From: Pseudomonas mangiferae
GTDB lineage: Bacteria > Pseudomonadota > Gammaproteobacteria > Pseudomonadales > Pseudomonadaceae
DNA length: 64,000 nt
Assembly: GCF_007109405.1 (NCBI RefSeq)
Contig: NZ_VJOY01000008.1
Coordinates: 124,001 to 188,000 of the forward strand
Reading direction: 5' to 3'
The translations under genes were made by a program, and so were the position numbers. Shown in pieces: positions 32,736 to 43,200 of this stretch. The first letter of the stretch is position 1. Each line of letters starts with the position of its first letter. The notes under the pieces were generated by a model, which was given only the letters and a program-made list of their open reading frames with translations, ran no database searches and was not told the DNA's origin.

Positions 32736-33941
32736 TCACTCCTGGTTGGCCGACGCGTCCACCGCGGGCAGCAGCGGCAGCGTCAGGATGGCACAGGTGC
32801 CGCGTCCGACTCGCGAACGCAGTTGCAGGTCGCCCTGGTGGGCCCGGGCGACGGCCTTCACCACGGCGACGCCCAGGCCGGTGCCGGCGGTACGGGTGGT
32901 GAAGAACGGCTCGCCCAGGCGGGCCAGGGTCTGCGGCTCGATGCCGGGGCCGTCGTCGCTCACGCACAGCCGCAGCTCATTACCGCGCCCGTACAGGTGG
33001 ACCTTGAGCCTAACCTCGCGCCCGGCCGCCTGGATCGCGTTGTGGACCAGGTTCAGCACGGCGCCCACCAATGTGTCCCGGTTGCACAGCAGTTCACCCT
33101 GGTGGACGTCGCACTGCCAGCGAATCGACAGGCCGCTCACGTGGGGTTCGGCGGCCCGGCGCAGAGCTTCGAACCAGAGCCTCGGCGACAGACGATCCGG
33201 CAGGGGCAGTTCGCCTCGTGCGAATACCAGCATGTCGCGCACCTGGTGTTCCAAGTCGTGCAGGCGCTCCTTCAAGCGACCGGCGAAGCGCTGCTGTTGT
33301 TCCACCGGCAGGGCCTGTTCGTGGAGATGACTGGCATACAGCAGCGCGGCGGACAGCGGCGTGCGTATCTGGTGGGCCAGGGAAGCCATCATGCGGCCGA
33401 GGGCCGACAGGCGTTCGCTTCGCGACAGCTGGTCCTGCAGGCGGCGGGTTTCCGTGAGGTCGGTAAGAAGCACCAGTTGCCCGGGTTCGCCATGCAGGGA
33501 GCGGGTGGCGATGGACAGCCGACGACCATCCTTGAGAGAAATTTCGTGACCATCATCCTCACGGGGCGAGAAGCAGCGGGCGATCACCTGACGCCAGAGC
33601 ATGCCGACCAGGGGCTGGCCCAGCAGGTGCCGGGCAACCGGGTTGGCTTCGCGCACCACCCCCTGCCCGTCCAGGACGATCACGCCACCGGGCAGCAGGT
33701 CCAGCAGGCTCTGCAGGCGATGGGCCAGGCGTTCCTTTTCCGCAAGCTCCTGCATGCGCTGCGCGCTGACCAGCGCCAGTTGCCCCTTCAACTCGCTCAC
33801 CCGCGCTTCCAGCAAGTTGTAGGACTCGCTGAGCTGGGTAGACATCTGGTTGAACAACGCCAGGGTATGTTCCAGCCCGTTGGAGGCGGAGTCGTCGGCG
33901 GCGCTGCGGTCGGCGGACATGGGCTTGGCGGCTTGCTTCAT
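32736..33941 (-). CDS. fleS: Flagellar sensor kinase FleS
   Basis: A 401-residue, apparently soluble histidine kinase. An N-terminal coiled coil (about 20-75) precedes a PAS domain (about 78-190, GGVIVLDGQGVVREANPVARHLLG). The H-box is MASLAHQIRTPLSAALLYA, and the ATPase domain has N-box NLVHNAIQAAGREV, DDGPGIE and GTGLGVAVVKA. It phosphorylates FleR. No membrane segment is seen, so the signal is probably cytoplasmic. Confidence 0.95.
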   Translation of the reverse strand: MKQAAKPMSADRSAADDSASNGLEHTLALFNQMSTQLSESYNLLEARVSELKGQLALVSAQRMQELAEKERLAHRLQSLLDLLPGGVIVLDGQGVVREANPVARHLLGQPLVGMLWRQVIARCFSPREDDGHEISLKDGRRLSIATRSLHGEPGQLVLLTDLTETRRLQDQLSRSERLSALGRMMASLAHQIRTPLSAALLYASHLHEQALPVEQQQRFAGRLKERLHDLEHQVRDMLVFARGELPLPDRLSPRLWFEALRRAAEPHVSGLSIRWQCDVHQGELLCNRDTLVGAVLNLVHNAIQAAGREVRLKVHLYGRGNELRLCVSDDGPGIEPQTLARLGEPFFTTRTAGTGLGVAVVKAVARAHQGDLQLRSRVGRGTCAILTLPLLPAVDASANQE

Positions 33942-33991
33942 GATTCTCTCTCGCGGCGAACGTCAGAAGACGGTCGGGATGCGAGAGACTT

Positions 33992-34007
33992 AGCAAGCGC
34001 CGTGCCT
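33992..34007 (-). promoter_or_regulatory. Sigma-54 promoter of fleSR
   Basis: The minus strand reads AGGCACGGCGCTTGCT, with GG-N10-GC spacing and a perfect CACG...TTGCT. It lies about 50 bases before the fleS ATG, in the gap after fleQ. Confidence 0.88.
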
Positions 34008-34073
34008 AGAATTAAAGTCCTTATTTTTCAACGGATTGCATAATACCAAATGCGGGGGCGTCAAGACGCCGGC

Positions 34074-35555
34074 TCATTCGCCGGCGCCCTCCTCGTCATC
34101 CCGGCGGCTCATGCCGTACTTGCGCATCTTCTCCACCAGGGTGGTGCGGCGGATGCGCAGACGCTCGGCTGCTCGGGCCACCACGCCATTGGCGTCGTCC
34201 AGGGCCTGCTGGATCAACCCCTGCTCGAGGTTGCCCAGGTAGTCCTTTAGGTCGAGCCCCTCGGGGGGCAGCATCGCGGTGTTGGCGCTGACCGTGCTGG
34301 CCAGGCTCGAGGTGATGACGGTGCGCTCCTCCAGTTCCTCCCGGAGGGTGGCGGCCAGCTGCTCGTCCTCATCCTCGATGTGCCGGAATTTCCCTGGCAG
34401 CTCGGTCACGCCGATCACCCCATAGGGGTGCATGATCGCCATGCGCTCCACCAGGTTGGCGAGTTCGCGCACGTTGCCGGCCCAGTCGTGCTGGCACAGC
34501 GAAAAGATGGCGGCGGAGTTGAAGCGGATCGAGCCGCGCTTCTCGTGCTCCATGCGGGAGATCAATTCGTTGATCAGCAGCGGGATGTCTTCGCTGCGCT
34601 CCCGGAGCGGCGCCATCTCGATGGGGAATACGTTGAGGCGGTAATACAGGTCCTCGCGGAAACTGCCCTCCTCGATCATCTTCTCCAGGTTCTTGTGGGT
34701 GGCCGCGATGATCCGCACGTCGACGTTCTGGGTCTTGTTGCTGCCGACCCGCTCGAAGGTGCGCTCCTGCAGTACCCGCAGCAGCTTGACCTGCATCGGC
34801 AGCGGCATGTCGCCAATCTCGTCGAGGAACAGCGTGCCGCCGTTGGCCAGTTCGAAACGCCCGGCCCGACTGGTGATGGCGCCGGTGAAGGCGCCCTTCT
34901 CATGGCCGAACAGCTCGCTCTCCAGCAATTCCGCCGGGATCGCGCCGCAGTTGACCGGTACGAAGGGTCCCTCGCGGCGCTTGGAGTGGTAATGGAGGTT
35001 ACGGGCGACCACTTCCTTGCCGGTGCCCGACTCGCCGAGGATCAGCACGCTGGCGTCGGTATCGGCCACCTGCTGCATCATCTGCCGGACCTGCTGGATC
35101 GCACGGCTGGTGCCCACCAGGCTGCGGAACAGGTTGGGCTCGCGCTGGCGACCCCGCTCCCGGGCCTGGTCGTACATCTCGCGGTAGACCTGGGCACGGT
35201 GGAGCAGATCCAGCAGCTTGCTGTAGCTGGGCGGGATGACCAGGTTGCCTAGGATGCGTCGACGTACGTCCTCCGGCCAGTCCGAGGAAGCCGGCTCGCC
35301 GATCAGCAACAGTGGCAGGAATTCGTCCCAGGCCGCCAGTTGCTTGAGCACCTCCGCCTGCCCCCCCTTGAGGGTGACGTCGCCCAGCAGCACCGCGAGG
35401 ATGTCACGGCTCGAGCTGAGGGCGGCGGCTTGGGTCTGCCAGTCGCTGCTGGAACACGACAGGTGATCTTCGCCGAGGAAATTGAAGATGATCGTCAGCT
35501 CGCGGCGGCGCTCGCTGTCGTCATCGATCAGAAGGAGTTTGGTTTCACGCCACAT
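34074..35555 (-). CDS. fleQ: Flagellar master regulator FleQ
   Basis: A 493-residue sigma-54 activator and c-di-GMP sensor heading the hierarchy. The N-terminal REC-like domain is of the divergent FleQ type. The LFRS motif with Arg144 (residues 142-145) is the c-di-GMP-binding element known from P. aeruginosa. The AAA+ domain has Walker A GESGTGKE (about 174-181), GAFTGA and [13 protein letters not shown]. The C-terminal Fis-type helix-turn-helix is [24 protein letters not shown]. Its ATPase is restrained by FleN. It lies between the fliS group and fleSR. Confidence 0.97.
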   Translation of the reverse strand: MWRETKLLLIDDDSERRRELTIIFNFLGEDHLSCSSSDWQTQAAALSSSRDILAVLLGDVTLKGGQAEVLKQLAAWDEFLPLLLIGEPASSDWPEDVRRRILGNLVIPPSYSKLLDLLHRAQVYREMYDQARERGRQREPNLFRSLVGTSRAIQQVRQMMQQVADTDASVLILGESGTGKEVVARNLHYHSKRREGPFVPVNCGAIPAELLESELFGHEKGAFTGAITSRAGRFELANGGTLFLDEIGDMPLPMQVKLLRVLQERTFERVGSNKTQNVDVRIIAATHKNLEKMIEEGSFREDLYYRLNVFPIEMAPLRERSEDIPLLINELISRMEHEKRGSIRFNSAAIFSLCQHDWAGNVRELANLVERMAIMHPYGVIGVTELPGKFRHIEDEDEQLAATLREELEERTVITSSLASTVSANTAMLPPEGLDLKDYLGNLEQGLIQQALDDANGVVARAAERLRIRRTTLVEKMRKYGMSRRDDEEGAGE

Positions 35556-35723
35556 CGTAACTCGGACTCGCAGCCGGTCGCCCTTGGGGCAATCACGTTC
35601 AACCGAACCTCGGTGAACGCCAGTAATAGGCCACCAGTAAAGTCAAAAGTTTGCGATTAGTCAATTTTATGACGGGGATTTGCCCGTGGCGGAACAACGC
35701 AGGCCTCGGGGCGGGCGCCCCGA
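35556..35723 (-). promoter_or_regulatory. fleQ upstream region with GC-rich stem-loop after the fliT-like gene
   Basis: A 168-base gap. It begins (on the minus strand) with a CGGGGC / GCCCCG stem-loop (35707-35722) just after the upstream gene's stop, without a clear U-run. An AT-rich patch with TTGACT and TATTAC lies further on, but only 12 bases apart, so no standard sigma-70 promoter can be called with confidence. No -24/-12 element is present, which fits a housekeeping-driven fleQ. Confidence 0.4.
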
Positions 35724-36020
35724 TCAGCCGAAGAGTTGGTAAACCTTGGCGCCGTGACTGGCTTTTTGCAGTGCCACCAGTTCGCTGGCGACTTCTTCCC
35801 GGGCATCGATGCAGGCCTTAGTGAGCTGCCGATACACGTCCATCAGCATTTCCAGCTGCGTGCGCAGGGCTTCTTCCTGCCCGGCGCTGGCGACCAGTGC
35901 ATCTTCCACTTGGCGCCGGCAGAGCTGGTCGAGATCACCGATGCGATCCCAGTCGGAGCGGTCCAGGGCCTCGGTGAGGGCAAGGCGCGTTTCTTCAATG
36001 TGTTGCACAGAGGTGTCCAT
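35724..36020 (-). CDS. FliT-like small flagellar protein downstream of fliS
   Basis: A 98-residue, all-helical acidic protein (MDTSVQHIEETRLALTEALD..., ending KASHGAKVYQLFG). It occupies the place of the gene between fliS and fleQ in pseudomonads (FleP / FliT-type). FliT-type proteins chaperone the cap protein FliD, but sequence similarity seen here is only of size and helical pattern. I chose the ATG at 36018-36020, with GGGAG seven bases upstream, over a GTG (36039-36041) overlapping the fliS stop. Confidence 0.75.
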   Translation of the reverse strand: MDTSVQHIEETRLALTEALDRSDWDRIGDLDQLCRRQVEDALVASAGQEEALRTQLEMLMDVYRQLTKACIDAREEVASELVALQKASHGAKVYQLFG

Positions 36021-36037
36021 CCGAAGGCTCCCAAGGC

Positions 36038-36418
36038 TCACGATGCGATCCCATCCCAGCCGGTCTTCACTTCGCGCAGCAAGCCCGAGACTTCTTCGAG
36101 CAGAGCGGGATCGTTGACCCGGTTGGCTTCCAGCAGACGAGCGATCATGTAGTCGTACAGAGCATCGAGGTTGGCAGCCAGCTCGCCACCTTTGCCCAGG
36201 TCCAGCGCTTCGCGCAGGCCACCGATGATGCTGATGGACTTGCCGATCAGCTCGCCTTTCAGGGCGCCCTGACCGCGTTGCAGGGCACCTTGTGCCTGGG
36301 CCAGACGTTCCAGACCGCCCTGCATGAGCATCTGGATCAACCGGTGCGGGGTGGCTTCGGCGACCTGCGCCTGTACACCAACTTGTTGGTATTGCTTGAT
36401 AGCCATCATCGCGCTCAT
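36038..36418 (-). CDS. fliS: Flagellin export chaperone FliS
   Basis: A 126-residue FliS with the family core AEATPHRLIQMLMQGGLERLAQAQGAL and YDYMIARLLEANRVND. It caps the disordered C-terminus of flagellin before export. The ATG at 36416-36418 gives MSAMMAIKQYQQVG, in line with homologues. A sigma-28 promoter 45-70 bases upstream makes it co-regulated with fliC. Confidence 0.95.
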   Translation of the reverse strand: MSAMMAIKQYQQVGVQAQVAEATPHRLIQMLMQGGLERLAQAQGALQRGQGALKGELIGKSISIIGGLREALDLGKGGELAANLDALYDYMIARLLEANRVNDPALLEEVSGLLREVKTGWDGIAS

Positions 36419-36461
36419 TTCCCGCCCCTTGTGGTTGGCCGCTGCAATTTCGATATTCCAG

Positions 36462-36488
36462 ATATCGGCCGTACCGTGAGGAGCTTTA
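36462..36488 (-). promoter_or_regulatory. Sigma-28 promoter of fliS
   Basis: Minus strand TAAA (36485-36488), exactly 15 bases, then GCCGATAT (36462-36469). The predicted start is about 37 bases before the fliS ATG. Confidence 0.85.
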
Positions 36489-36525
36489 AGGGTTTTTTGG
36501 AAGATTCACGGAAAGTGACGATCGG

Positions 36526-36567
36526 TAAAAATGAGAAAACGCGAGGCGGCAAAAGTGCCGGCTCGCG
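36526..36567 (-). terminator. Terminator after fliD
   Basis: Nested stem CGCGAG-(CGGCA/TGCCG)-CTCGCG (36540-36567) followed on the minus strand by TTTTCTCATTTTT. It starts about 20 bases after the fliD stop and separates fliD from the fliS promoter. Confidence 0.85.
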
Positions 36568-36588
36568 TCGGGTGAAGTCCCTGGCGGA

Positions 36589-38061
36589 TTAGCTTTTCAC
36601 GACGCCTGGCAGTGCCGCGAGGGAGGATGCCAGGCTGGACGAGGTCGACGTCAGCTTGGAGATCAACGAGTCCATGGTGTTGTACTTTTCGTAGAGCCGC
36701 GCGCTGAGGGCCGTCATGCGCGTGTTCAGGTCCTTGAGCTCCGCATCGGCGCTCTTGAGATTATTCTGCAGAATGGTGGTGCGCTGATCGATCACCCCGT
36801 TTGTGGAAGTGAACGGTGAAAGCTTGTCGGTCAGCCGGCTGGCCAGGCCGTTGTCGCCGGTGAAATAGCTGGCCACCCCAGCGAAGTCCTTGCTGATCGC
36901 AGCATCGAGCTTGTCGCTGTCCAGGGATAGCTTGCCATCGGCCTTGGTAGTAATGCCCAACTGAGCCAGTGCAGTGAAGGTCCCCTTGCCTTGGGAGGCC
37001 ACCAGTTCGTTACGCACGGTGCTGACCAGGGTACGCGCAGTGGCGTCACCCACCAGTGCGCCGACCACGGGGGTGCTATTGGCGACCGTGGTCACCTTGG
37101 TCTGTGTATTCACCACGTCGATCATGGCGTTGTAGGCGTCCACGAACTTCTGCACGTTGGTTTTGACGGTGCCGGTGTCCTGGGCAACGGTCAGCGTCAA
37201 CGGAGTGTTCTCCGCCGTGGTGGCCTTCAGGTTGAGGCTCACGCCGTCCAGTGCAGTGGTGACCGTGTTGCTGTCGCTCACCACCGGCAGCCCGTCGATG
37301 GTCAACTTGGCACTCTGGGCGGAGGACAACGTCTTGCCCCCTTTCGCCACCGCTGCATCGTAGCTGGCCTTGGCGGCGTTGTAGTCATCGGTGGAGGCGT
37401 AGTCGCCGGCATTGGGCGCCGTCGGCGTGGTACCGGGGAACGTCAGGCTTTCCAGTGAAGTATCGGTGCCCGAAGTGCTGGTGCCGGTGACCGTGATGTC
37501 CTTGCCCTCGCCCATCTTGTTGCTGCTCAGCACCAGGCGTGCGCCCTGGCTGTCGGTCACGATGGTGGCGGTGATGCCTTGGGAACTGCCCTGCTTGTTG
37601 ATGGCATCGCGCATGCCAGCCAGGGTGTTGTTAGTGCTGTCCACCGCGACGCTGATGGCCTCGGTGCCGCCCACGTCGATCTTCAGCGTGCCTTCGTTGA
37701 ATTTGGTCGCGCTGGACGCAACGGCGCTCAAGGCCACCTTGCTGCTGGAAGCCAGTTGGCTGACCTGGATCTTGTAGGAGCCCGCCACGGCGCTCTGAGT
37801 GGCATCGGCGGTCAATGACGTCGTGTTGGACGACGTGGCAGTCCGAGCGAGGAACGAACTCGGGCTGTTGAGCGCGGAGAGCGCGGTCTGGAACGTGCTG
37901 ATAGCGCTCTTGAGCGTACCCAGGGCCGTCAGCTTGGTGGTGGATTGCGACTGGACCTTGGTGATCTGGTTGTACTTGGGCGCCTTCTCGGCCGCTACGG
38001 ACGCCGACACGATGCTGTCGATGTCGATGCCCGAGCCACCCAATCCACTGATACCAGCCAT
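36589..38061 (-). CDS. fliD: Filament cap protein FliD
   Basis: A 490-residue hook-associated protein 2. The N-terminus (ISGLGGSGIDIDSIVSASVAAEKAP) and C-terminal helical end (STSSSLASSLAALPGVVKS with preceding AELKDLNTRMTALSARLYEKYNTMDSLI) are conserved. The middle (about 200-260) is a Thr/Ser/Ala-rich variable domain exposed at the filament tip. It folds flagellin subunits as they emerge and is a candidate adhesin. It lies 77 bases after flaG. Confidence 0.96.
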   Translation of the reverse strand: MAGISGLGGSGIDIDSIVSASVAAEKAPKYNQITKVQSQSTTKLTALGTLKSAISTFQTALSALNSPSSFLARTATSSNTTSLTADATQSAVAGSYKIQVSQLASSSKVALSAVASSATKFNEGTLKIDVGGTEAISVAVDSTNNTLAGMRDAINKQGSSQGITATIVTDSQGARLVLSSNKMGEGKDITVTGTSTSGTDTSLESLTFPGTTPTAPNAGDYASTDDYNAAKASYDAAVAKGGKTLSSAQSAKLTIDGLPVVSDSNTVTTALDGVSLNLKATTAENTPLTLTVAQDTGTVKTNVQKFVDAYNAMIDVVNTQTKVTTVANSTPVVGALVGDATARTLVSTVRNELVASQGKGTFTALAQLGITTKADGKLSLDSDKLDAAISKDFAGVASYFTGDNGLASRLTDKLSPFTSTNGVIDQRTTILQNNLKSADAELKDLNTRMTALSARLYEKYNTMDSLISKLTSTSSSLASSLAALPGVVKS

Positions 38062-38121
38062 GATTCACCTCCGTCAGGATTTTGTCTTCGTCAGCCGTCA
38101 CTGGCGTCGTAGGACGAAAAC

Positions 38122-38139
38122 ATCAATAAGCGTGCCAAT
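38122..38139 (-). promoter_or_regulatory. Imperfect sigma-54-like element before fliD
   Basis: The minus strand reads ATTGGCACGCTTATTGAT. The -24 half is perfect and the spacing correct, but the -12 GC is GA. It sits at the flaG stop, about 60 bases before the fliD ATG. Confidence 0.4.
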
Positions 38140-38504
38140 CAAGCTTTTGTTTCGAACATCAGGCTGCGAACGTCATCGAGACGCTCCGCGAGCCGGAGGA
38201 CCTCTTCCGAGGGAATCTGTCGGATCAACTGTCCGGAATCGGCATCCATGACCTTCACGACGATATCGCCACTGGACTCGTCCACGTTGAAGGCGAGGTA
38301 GCGGTTGACGTTCTGTACGAACGACTGGATATCGGCGACGGCGCCCTTCACTTCTTCCTGGGACGCATCGCGCTTGGACGATCCATCCTGTGACTTGAGG
38401 CCGGCATCCGTCTGGCCGGGCGTCAGCGAAAGGCCGGTCGCAACGGGTAACGTCGGAGTCGAGGCCTTGAACGTAGAGAGACCGGTGATATTCGCAACGT
38501 CCAT
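38139..38504 (-). CDS. flaG: FlaG family protein
   Basis: A 121-residue protein with a variable N-terminal half and the conserved FlaG domain (about 50-118: VQNVNRYLAFNVDESSGDIVVKVMDADSGQLIRQIPSEEVLRLAERL). FlaG influences filament length in several polar-flagellated bacteria. GAGGTAG precedes the ATG. It follows the fliC terminator and precedes fliD. Confidence 0.92.
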   Translation of the reverse strand: MDVANITGLSTFKASTPTLPVATGLSLTPGQTDAGLKSQDGSSKRDASQEEVKGAVADIQSFVQNVNRYLAFNVDESSGDIVVKVMDADSGQLIRQIPSEEVLRLAERLDDVRSLMFETKA

Positions 38505-38523
38505 TTTCTTCTACCTCAGAATG

Positions 38524-38557
38524 ACCAAAAGAGGGGGAAGAGTTTCCCCTTCCCCCT
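38524..38557 (-). terminator. Terminator after fliC
   Basis: Stem GGGGGAAG / CTTCCCCC (38549-38556 with 38533-38540) followed on the minus strand by TCTTTTGG, 25 bases after the fliC stop. It probably makes most fliC transcripts monocistronic. Confidence 0.78.
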
Positions 38558-38581
38558 TGGCTTCAGGCGAGTCGCGAGCCC

Positions 38582-40024
38582 TTATCTCAGGAGGCTCAGG
38601 ACCGACTGCGGCAACTGGTTGGCCTGGGCCAGGATCGCCGTGCCAGCTTGTTGCAGCACTTGGTTTTTCGACAGGGTAGCGGTTTCTGCTGCGAAGTCGG
38701 TGTCTTTGATCCGACTACGAGCGGCGTCCGCGTTCTGCGCGATGTTGGTCAAGTTGTCGATGGTGTTGGTGAACCGGTTCTGTACCGCACCGAGGTCCGC
38801 CCTTTGTGAGTCGATCCCCGCCAAGGCCTGGTCGATCACCGCGATGGCGGACTGAGCACCGGCAGCAGTGGAGATGTCCACTTTGTCGACGGTGTTCTTG
38901 GTCGCTGCGCTGTTACCGAACAGTTCGGTGGCACCGGAAACCGAGTAGGAGGACGACGAGTTCAGCTGCACGGTCCCGACGATGGTGTTGGTACCCGAGG
39001 ACAGGGCTGCACCGCTGGTCATCGCTTTGCCGTCGGCACCTTGCACCGCCACGCTCACGCTGGTCGCACCGCCACCACCAATCTGGACGTTCTCGCCCGA
39101 GCTGGAAGTGATGGTCAGCGTGCCTTTGCTGTCCAGGTTGGCGGTGAGGCCGAGCTTGGACGCGTTGGAGTTCAGCTGATCAGCCAGATCGGAAGTCGAG
39201 GTGATGCCCGACAGGTTGATTTCGTCACGATCGCCCACCTTGATGGTCAGGTCGATCGGCGTACCGGACGCCGAGCCGGAAACCGACGCGGTGAACACGG
39301 TGCGCGCGGTAGCGCTCAGGCCCTGCACGGAACCATCGAGCAGCTTGGCAGCATCCTTGGCGCTGGTGGCCGAGGTCAGGTCGACGCTCTGGGTCTTGCC
39401 GCCACCGGTCACGGTCACGCCGCTGGCACCGCTGAACAGCGCGCCCGAAGCAGTGGTCACGCTACCGGCAACCGAACCGGACGATGCGCCGCTGGCGGAA
39501 CCCAGTTGATAGGAACCGATGGCGGTGGAGGACGCATCCTTCAGGCTGACGTCGATGGTTTCATAGGCATTGGAACCCACTTGGAAGCTCGAAGTACCGA
39601 AGGAACCGTCCAGCAGCTTGCGACCACCGAAGGTGGTGGTATCGGCGATACGGGTCAGCTCGGCCTGCTGGGCAGACACTTCTTTTTGCAGCGCGGCACG
39701 GTCGGTGTCGCTGTTGGAACCGTTGGCCGACTGGATGGACAGGTCACGGATCCGCTGCAGGATGTTGGTGGACTGCTGCAGAGCACCTTCAGCGGTTTGC
39801 GCCAGGGAGATACCGTCGTTGGCGTTGCGCGAAGCGATGTTCAGGCCGCTGATCTGGTTGGACAGACGGTTGGAGATCTGCAGACCGGCCGCGTCGTCCT
39901 TGGCACTGTTGATACGGCTACCGGTGGACAGGCGCTGCAGCGAGGTGGCCAGCGAGTTCGACGAGGTAGTCAGGTTGCGCTGAGTGTTCAGCGAGGAGAT
40001 GTTCGTGTTGACTGTCAAGGCCAT
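38582..40024 (-). CDS. fliC: Flagellin FliC
   Basis: A 480-residue flagellin. The conserved D0/D1 N-terminus contains the plant- and TLR5-recognised region ([20 protein letters not shown], residues 30-49; [11 protein letters not shown]). The C-terminal D1/D0 ends [14 protein letters not shown]. The middle (about 175-380) is Ser/Thr/Gly/Ala-rich and is the likely site of O-glycosylation by the neighbouring island. The ATG at 40022-40024 follows GGAGGA. It is transcribed from a textbook sigma-28 promoter and followed by its own terminator. Confidence 0.97.
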   Translation of the reverse strand: MALTVNTNISSLNTQRNLTTSSNSLATSLQRLSTGSRINSAKDDAAGLQISNRLSNQISGLNIASRNANDGISLAQTAEGALQQSTNILQRIRDLSIQSANGSNSDTDRAALQKEVSAQQAELTRIADTTTFGGRKLLDGSFGTSSFQVGSNAYETIDVSLKDASSTAIGSYQLGSASGASSGSVAGSVTTASGALFSGASGVTVTGGGKTQSVDLTSATSAKDAAKLLDGSVQGLSATARTVFTASVSGSASGTPIDLTIKVGDRDEINLSGITSTSDLADQLNSNASKLGLTANLDSKGTLTITSSSGENVQIGGGGATSVSVAVQGADGKAMTSGAALSSGTNTIVGTVQLNSSSSYSVSGATELFGNSAATKNTVDKVDISTAAGAQSAIAVIDQALAGIDSQRADLGAVQNRFTNTIDNLTNIAQNADAARSRIKDTDFAAETATLSKNQVLQQAGTAILAQANQLPQSVLSLLR

Positions 40025-40115
40025 GATGATGTCCTCCGAAGGACCGAGCTGGTTGCCTGAGCTTGCGACCCCGGGCCTGTTGCTCAGGCGCACCTAGAGT
40101 TCGCATTCGTAGTCT

Positions 40116-40142
40116 TTATCGGCGTTCTCCCAGGGACCTTTA
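40116..40142 (-). promoter_or_regulatory. Sigma-28 promoter of fliC
   Basis: Minus strand TAAA (40139-40142), exactly 15 bases, then GCCGATAA (40116-40123): a perfect FliA promoter, about 92 bases before the fliC ATG. Confidence 0.95.
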
Positions 40143-40163
40143 GGGCTCCTGGGAGATTTTTTT
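40127..40163 (+). terminator. Plus-strand-facing terminator overlapping the fliC promoter
   Basis: Stem CTCCCAGG (40127-40134) / CCTGGGAG (40148-40155) with a further partly paired loop, followed on the plus strand by ATTTTTTT. The orientation would stop transcription running antisense out of fliC toward the glycosyltransferase gene. The stem overlaps the fliC -35. Confidence 0.65.
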
Positions 40164-40288
40164 CACCGTCCCGCCTTGACAAGCGAAGCGGTGAAAACCG
40201 TCGTCCAAGACTATCGACCCGAAACCACACAACTTTAGTTCCAGACCGTAAATCTTCTGATTTCTGGCGCCACCGTTCCGACGCTCTC

Positions 40289-43200
40289 TTAATCCGGCAG
40301 CCAGCCGCGCCGCCAGCGTTGCAGGTTTTCGCCGGCAAGCATCCAGTCCCGGTACACCGCCTCGCGTAGCGCGAGGCCCTGGCGGGCGGATGCCTCGGGG
40401 TCGGCGAGATGGGCCTGGATCGCGTCCATCCACTCCTTGAAGCGGTTCTTCACCCGGGTCACCGGCAGGTCGCCGCGGAAGCAGCGCACGTCGCTGCACA
40501 CCACCGGGTAGGCGCAGGCGCCATATTCCAGGAGCCGCAGGTTGCTCTTGCACTCGTTGAACAGGTTCTGTTCGAGCGGCGCCAGGGCCAGGTCCAGGTT
40601 GAGGCTGGCGAGCTTGGCCGGGTAGGCCTCGATGGACACGCCTTCGTGGTACTCCTTCACGTAAGGCCGCAGTTTGGGCGGGCACATGCCGAAGAACACC
40701 CAGTCCACCCGGTCGGCCAGGTCCCGCACCACGTCGAAGATCAGCTCGAGATCGCCGGTGTGGCTGGCGCCGCCGCCCCAGCCGACCCGCGGCCGCGGGC
40801 CCACGCCGCGCTGGCTTTGCAGGTGCCCCCACCAGGGCACCGGCAGGGTGTTGTGGACGACGCGGATCATCGGGTGCAGGTCGGAGAAGCTTTCCGCCAG
40901 CGCCTCGGTGGACACTACCAGGCGATCGCTCAGGGCCAACGCGCGGCGCAGGGACTTGACGATGTCCTTGGGCATGGTCGCCCGGTGAACGCTCTTCAGT
41001 GGCAGGTTGGGCAGGTAATCGTCCAGCTCGAACACCTTGAAGGCCCGGGAGAACTCGCCGGCCTCGGCGATGCCCTTGATGTTCTCGTCGCCGATCTGCC
41101 GCTGCAGCAGCAGGACATCCGGCTGGAAGCGCTCCAGTTCGACGATGGTGTGGTAGCGGTCGCTGATCCGCCCCTGGGCCAAACCCTCGGCCTGCAGGGC
41201 CTTCAGCGGCTGGATGACCCGGTAGTGGCCGCAGCCGAAATGGTCCGCCGGGTAAGCCAGTACCCGCGGCAGCCCGGCGATGGGCAGCGGGTCCCAGCTG
41301 CGGTCCCGGCCGTGGTCGAAGTCGAAGCCGCTGCCCAGCAGCGACAGGTTGCGGTTATAGGCCGGGTCGCTGGCCAGCAGGGGCAGCCAGCGCTGGTACA
41401 TCAGCGCGCCTTCCCGCTCCATGCGTTCGCGGGTCTCGTCGGACCAGTCGTCCGGCGACTCCTGGCGCAGCCCGGCCTCGGTAACCACCACGCAATAGGG
41501 TGTCCAGACCGTGAGAAAGCCGGCATCCCGCGCCCGCAGGCACAGGTCCGCATCGCGGCGCTCGTCGGTCAGCGCGGTGTCCAGGCCGCCCAACTGGTCG
41601 AACAGGCTGCGGCGGATGACCAGGCAGCTGGTGCTCACCGCGCTGTAGTCCTGGTCCACTTCCAGCCGCTGCATGTAGCCCGGGGTTTCCAGCGGCTCGC
41701 CGACGAAGGGCCGGCCCACCGGGCCATTGAGCCCCAGGACTAGGCCGGCCTGCTGCACGCGGCCATCGGACGTCAGCACCTTGCCACCGACGATCCCCAC
41801 CTCGGGCCGCTGAGCATGGTTGACCAGTTGCTGCAGCCAGTGCCCGTGGAGCACGATGCCGTCCCCCGTCAGCAGCACCAGGTAGTCGCCCCGCGCCTCG
41901 CGGGCGCCCTGGTTCACCGCGGCGGAGAAGGACGGACCCTCGCCGGCGGCCACGACCCGTACCTGGTCGCTGCCCAGCCCGGCGATGCCGCCCAGCCATT
42001 CGTCCCGGTCCGCCTCCCGGGTGCCGTCGGCCGCTTCGCCCGGATCAACCAGGAGCAGCTCGAAGCAGGGGTACTCGGTTTTCTCCAGGACGCTCTCGAC
42101 GCACTGCCGCAAGGCCGCCAGGGGCTTATCGGCGACCACCAGGACGGATACCAGCGGCGTATCGCCGTGGTGGTAGTCGATGCGGTAGCGGCCGGGCCGC
42201 TCGCTGAGCACGTCGGCCTGATAGCCGCGTGCGTCCAGGTGGCGCTGGATGGCGCGGCGCTCGGCCGGGCTGTCCACCAGGCGCGGCGCCTCGGTGTTGA
42301 GCAGCACCTCGTCCACGTGGCCCAGCCCCACCAGGCCGCCCTGCTCCACCAGGCGCAGGATCACGTCCAGTTCGGCCGCTTCGCCGTAGTCCGCGTCGAA
42401 GCCGCCCAGGCCTGTCAGCAGGTCGCGGCGGAACAGCCAGTGGCGGGCGTGGGCGCCGGGGAAACTCAGCAGCAGGTCGAGGTTGAATCCCGGGCGGAAC
42501 GCCGCGCCGACGAAGCCTTCGCCACCGCGATGGAATTCGTCGGCGAACACCGCCCGGCAATCCGGCGCCTGGGTGAGCTCCACCGCGACCAGTTGCAGGC
42601 CGCTGGGGGTAAAGCGATCACCGGCACGGGCAACCATCAGCCACTCGTCCTCGCTGGAGGCCGCCGCGACGTTGAGCGCCGGCAGCGGGTCCGCGCCATC
42701 CCAGGGGATCACGCGGATCGCCAGAGGGCTCGCGGGAATCGCCAGGCCGGGCCCGGCCAGCAGGTGCACGGTGGGCGAGTAATGGCTCTGCTCCAGGCTC
42801 TCCAGGGTATCGGCCAATGCCGTGGCGTCCTCGGCGCGGGCCGGCAGCAGGATGCCGATCCGCGGCGCGTCGCCGGGGCGCAGCAGGTGGCGCTCGATCA
42901 GCCGCTGCTGGTCCGCCGACGGCTCCCGGGACGCCAGCCAGCGCTGGAGATTGCGCTGGAAGCGCATCTGCTTGCCGTGGCGGGCGTACTCGGCAGCCGC
43001 AGCCTGGGTGGTCTCGATGAAATGGTCCAGCTGCGGCCAGAACGCCCGTGCCTCGCTTTCCAGCTTTTCCCGCAGCAGCGGCAGGGTTTCCCGGGCGCGC
43101 TGGAGTTCATGCGCAGCGAGCCCCCAGGCCAGGCCGTACATGCCGGTCTCGTCGGGCGCGATGAGGTGCGGCGCGGCGGTGTTGGGCACGATCACCCCGA

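Noticed and set aside
36441-36460. Possible sigma-54 promoter before fliS (TGCAA...TTCCA)
   Set aside because: GC and CC are 12 bases apart on the plus strand instead of 10; the sigma-28 element nearby fits fully.
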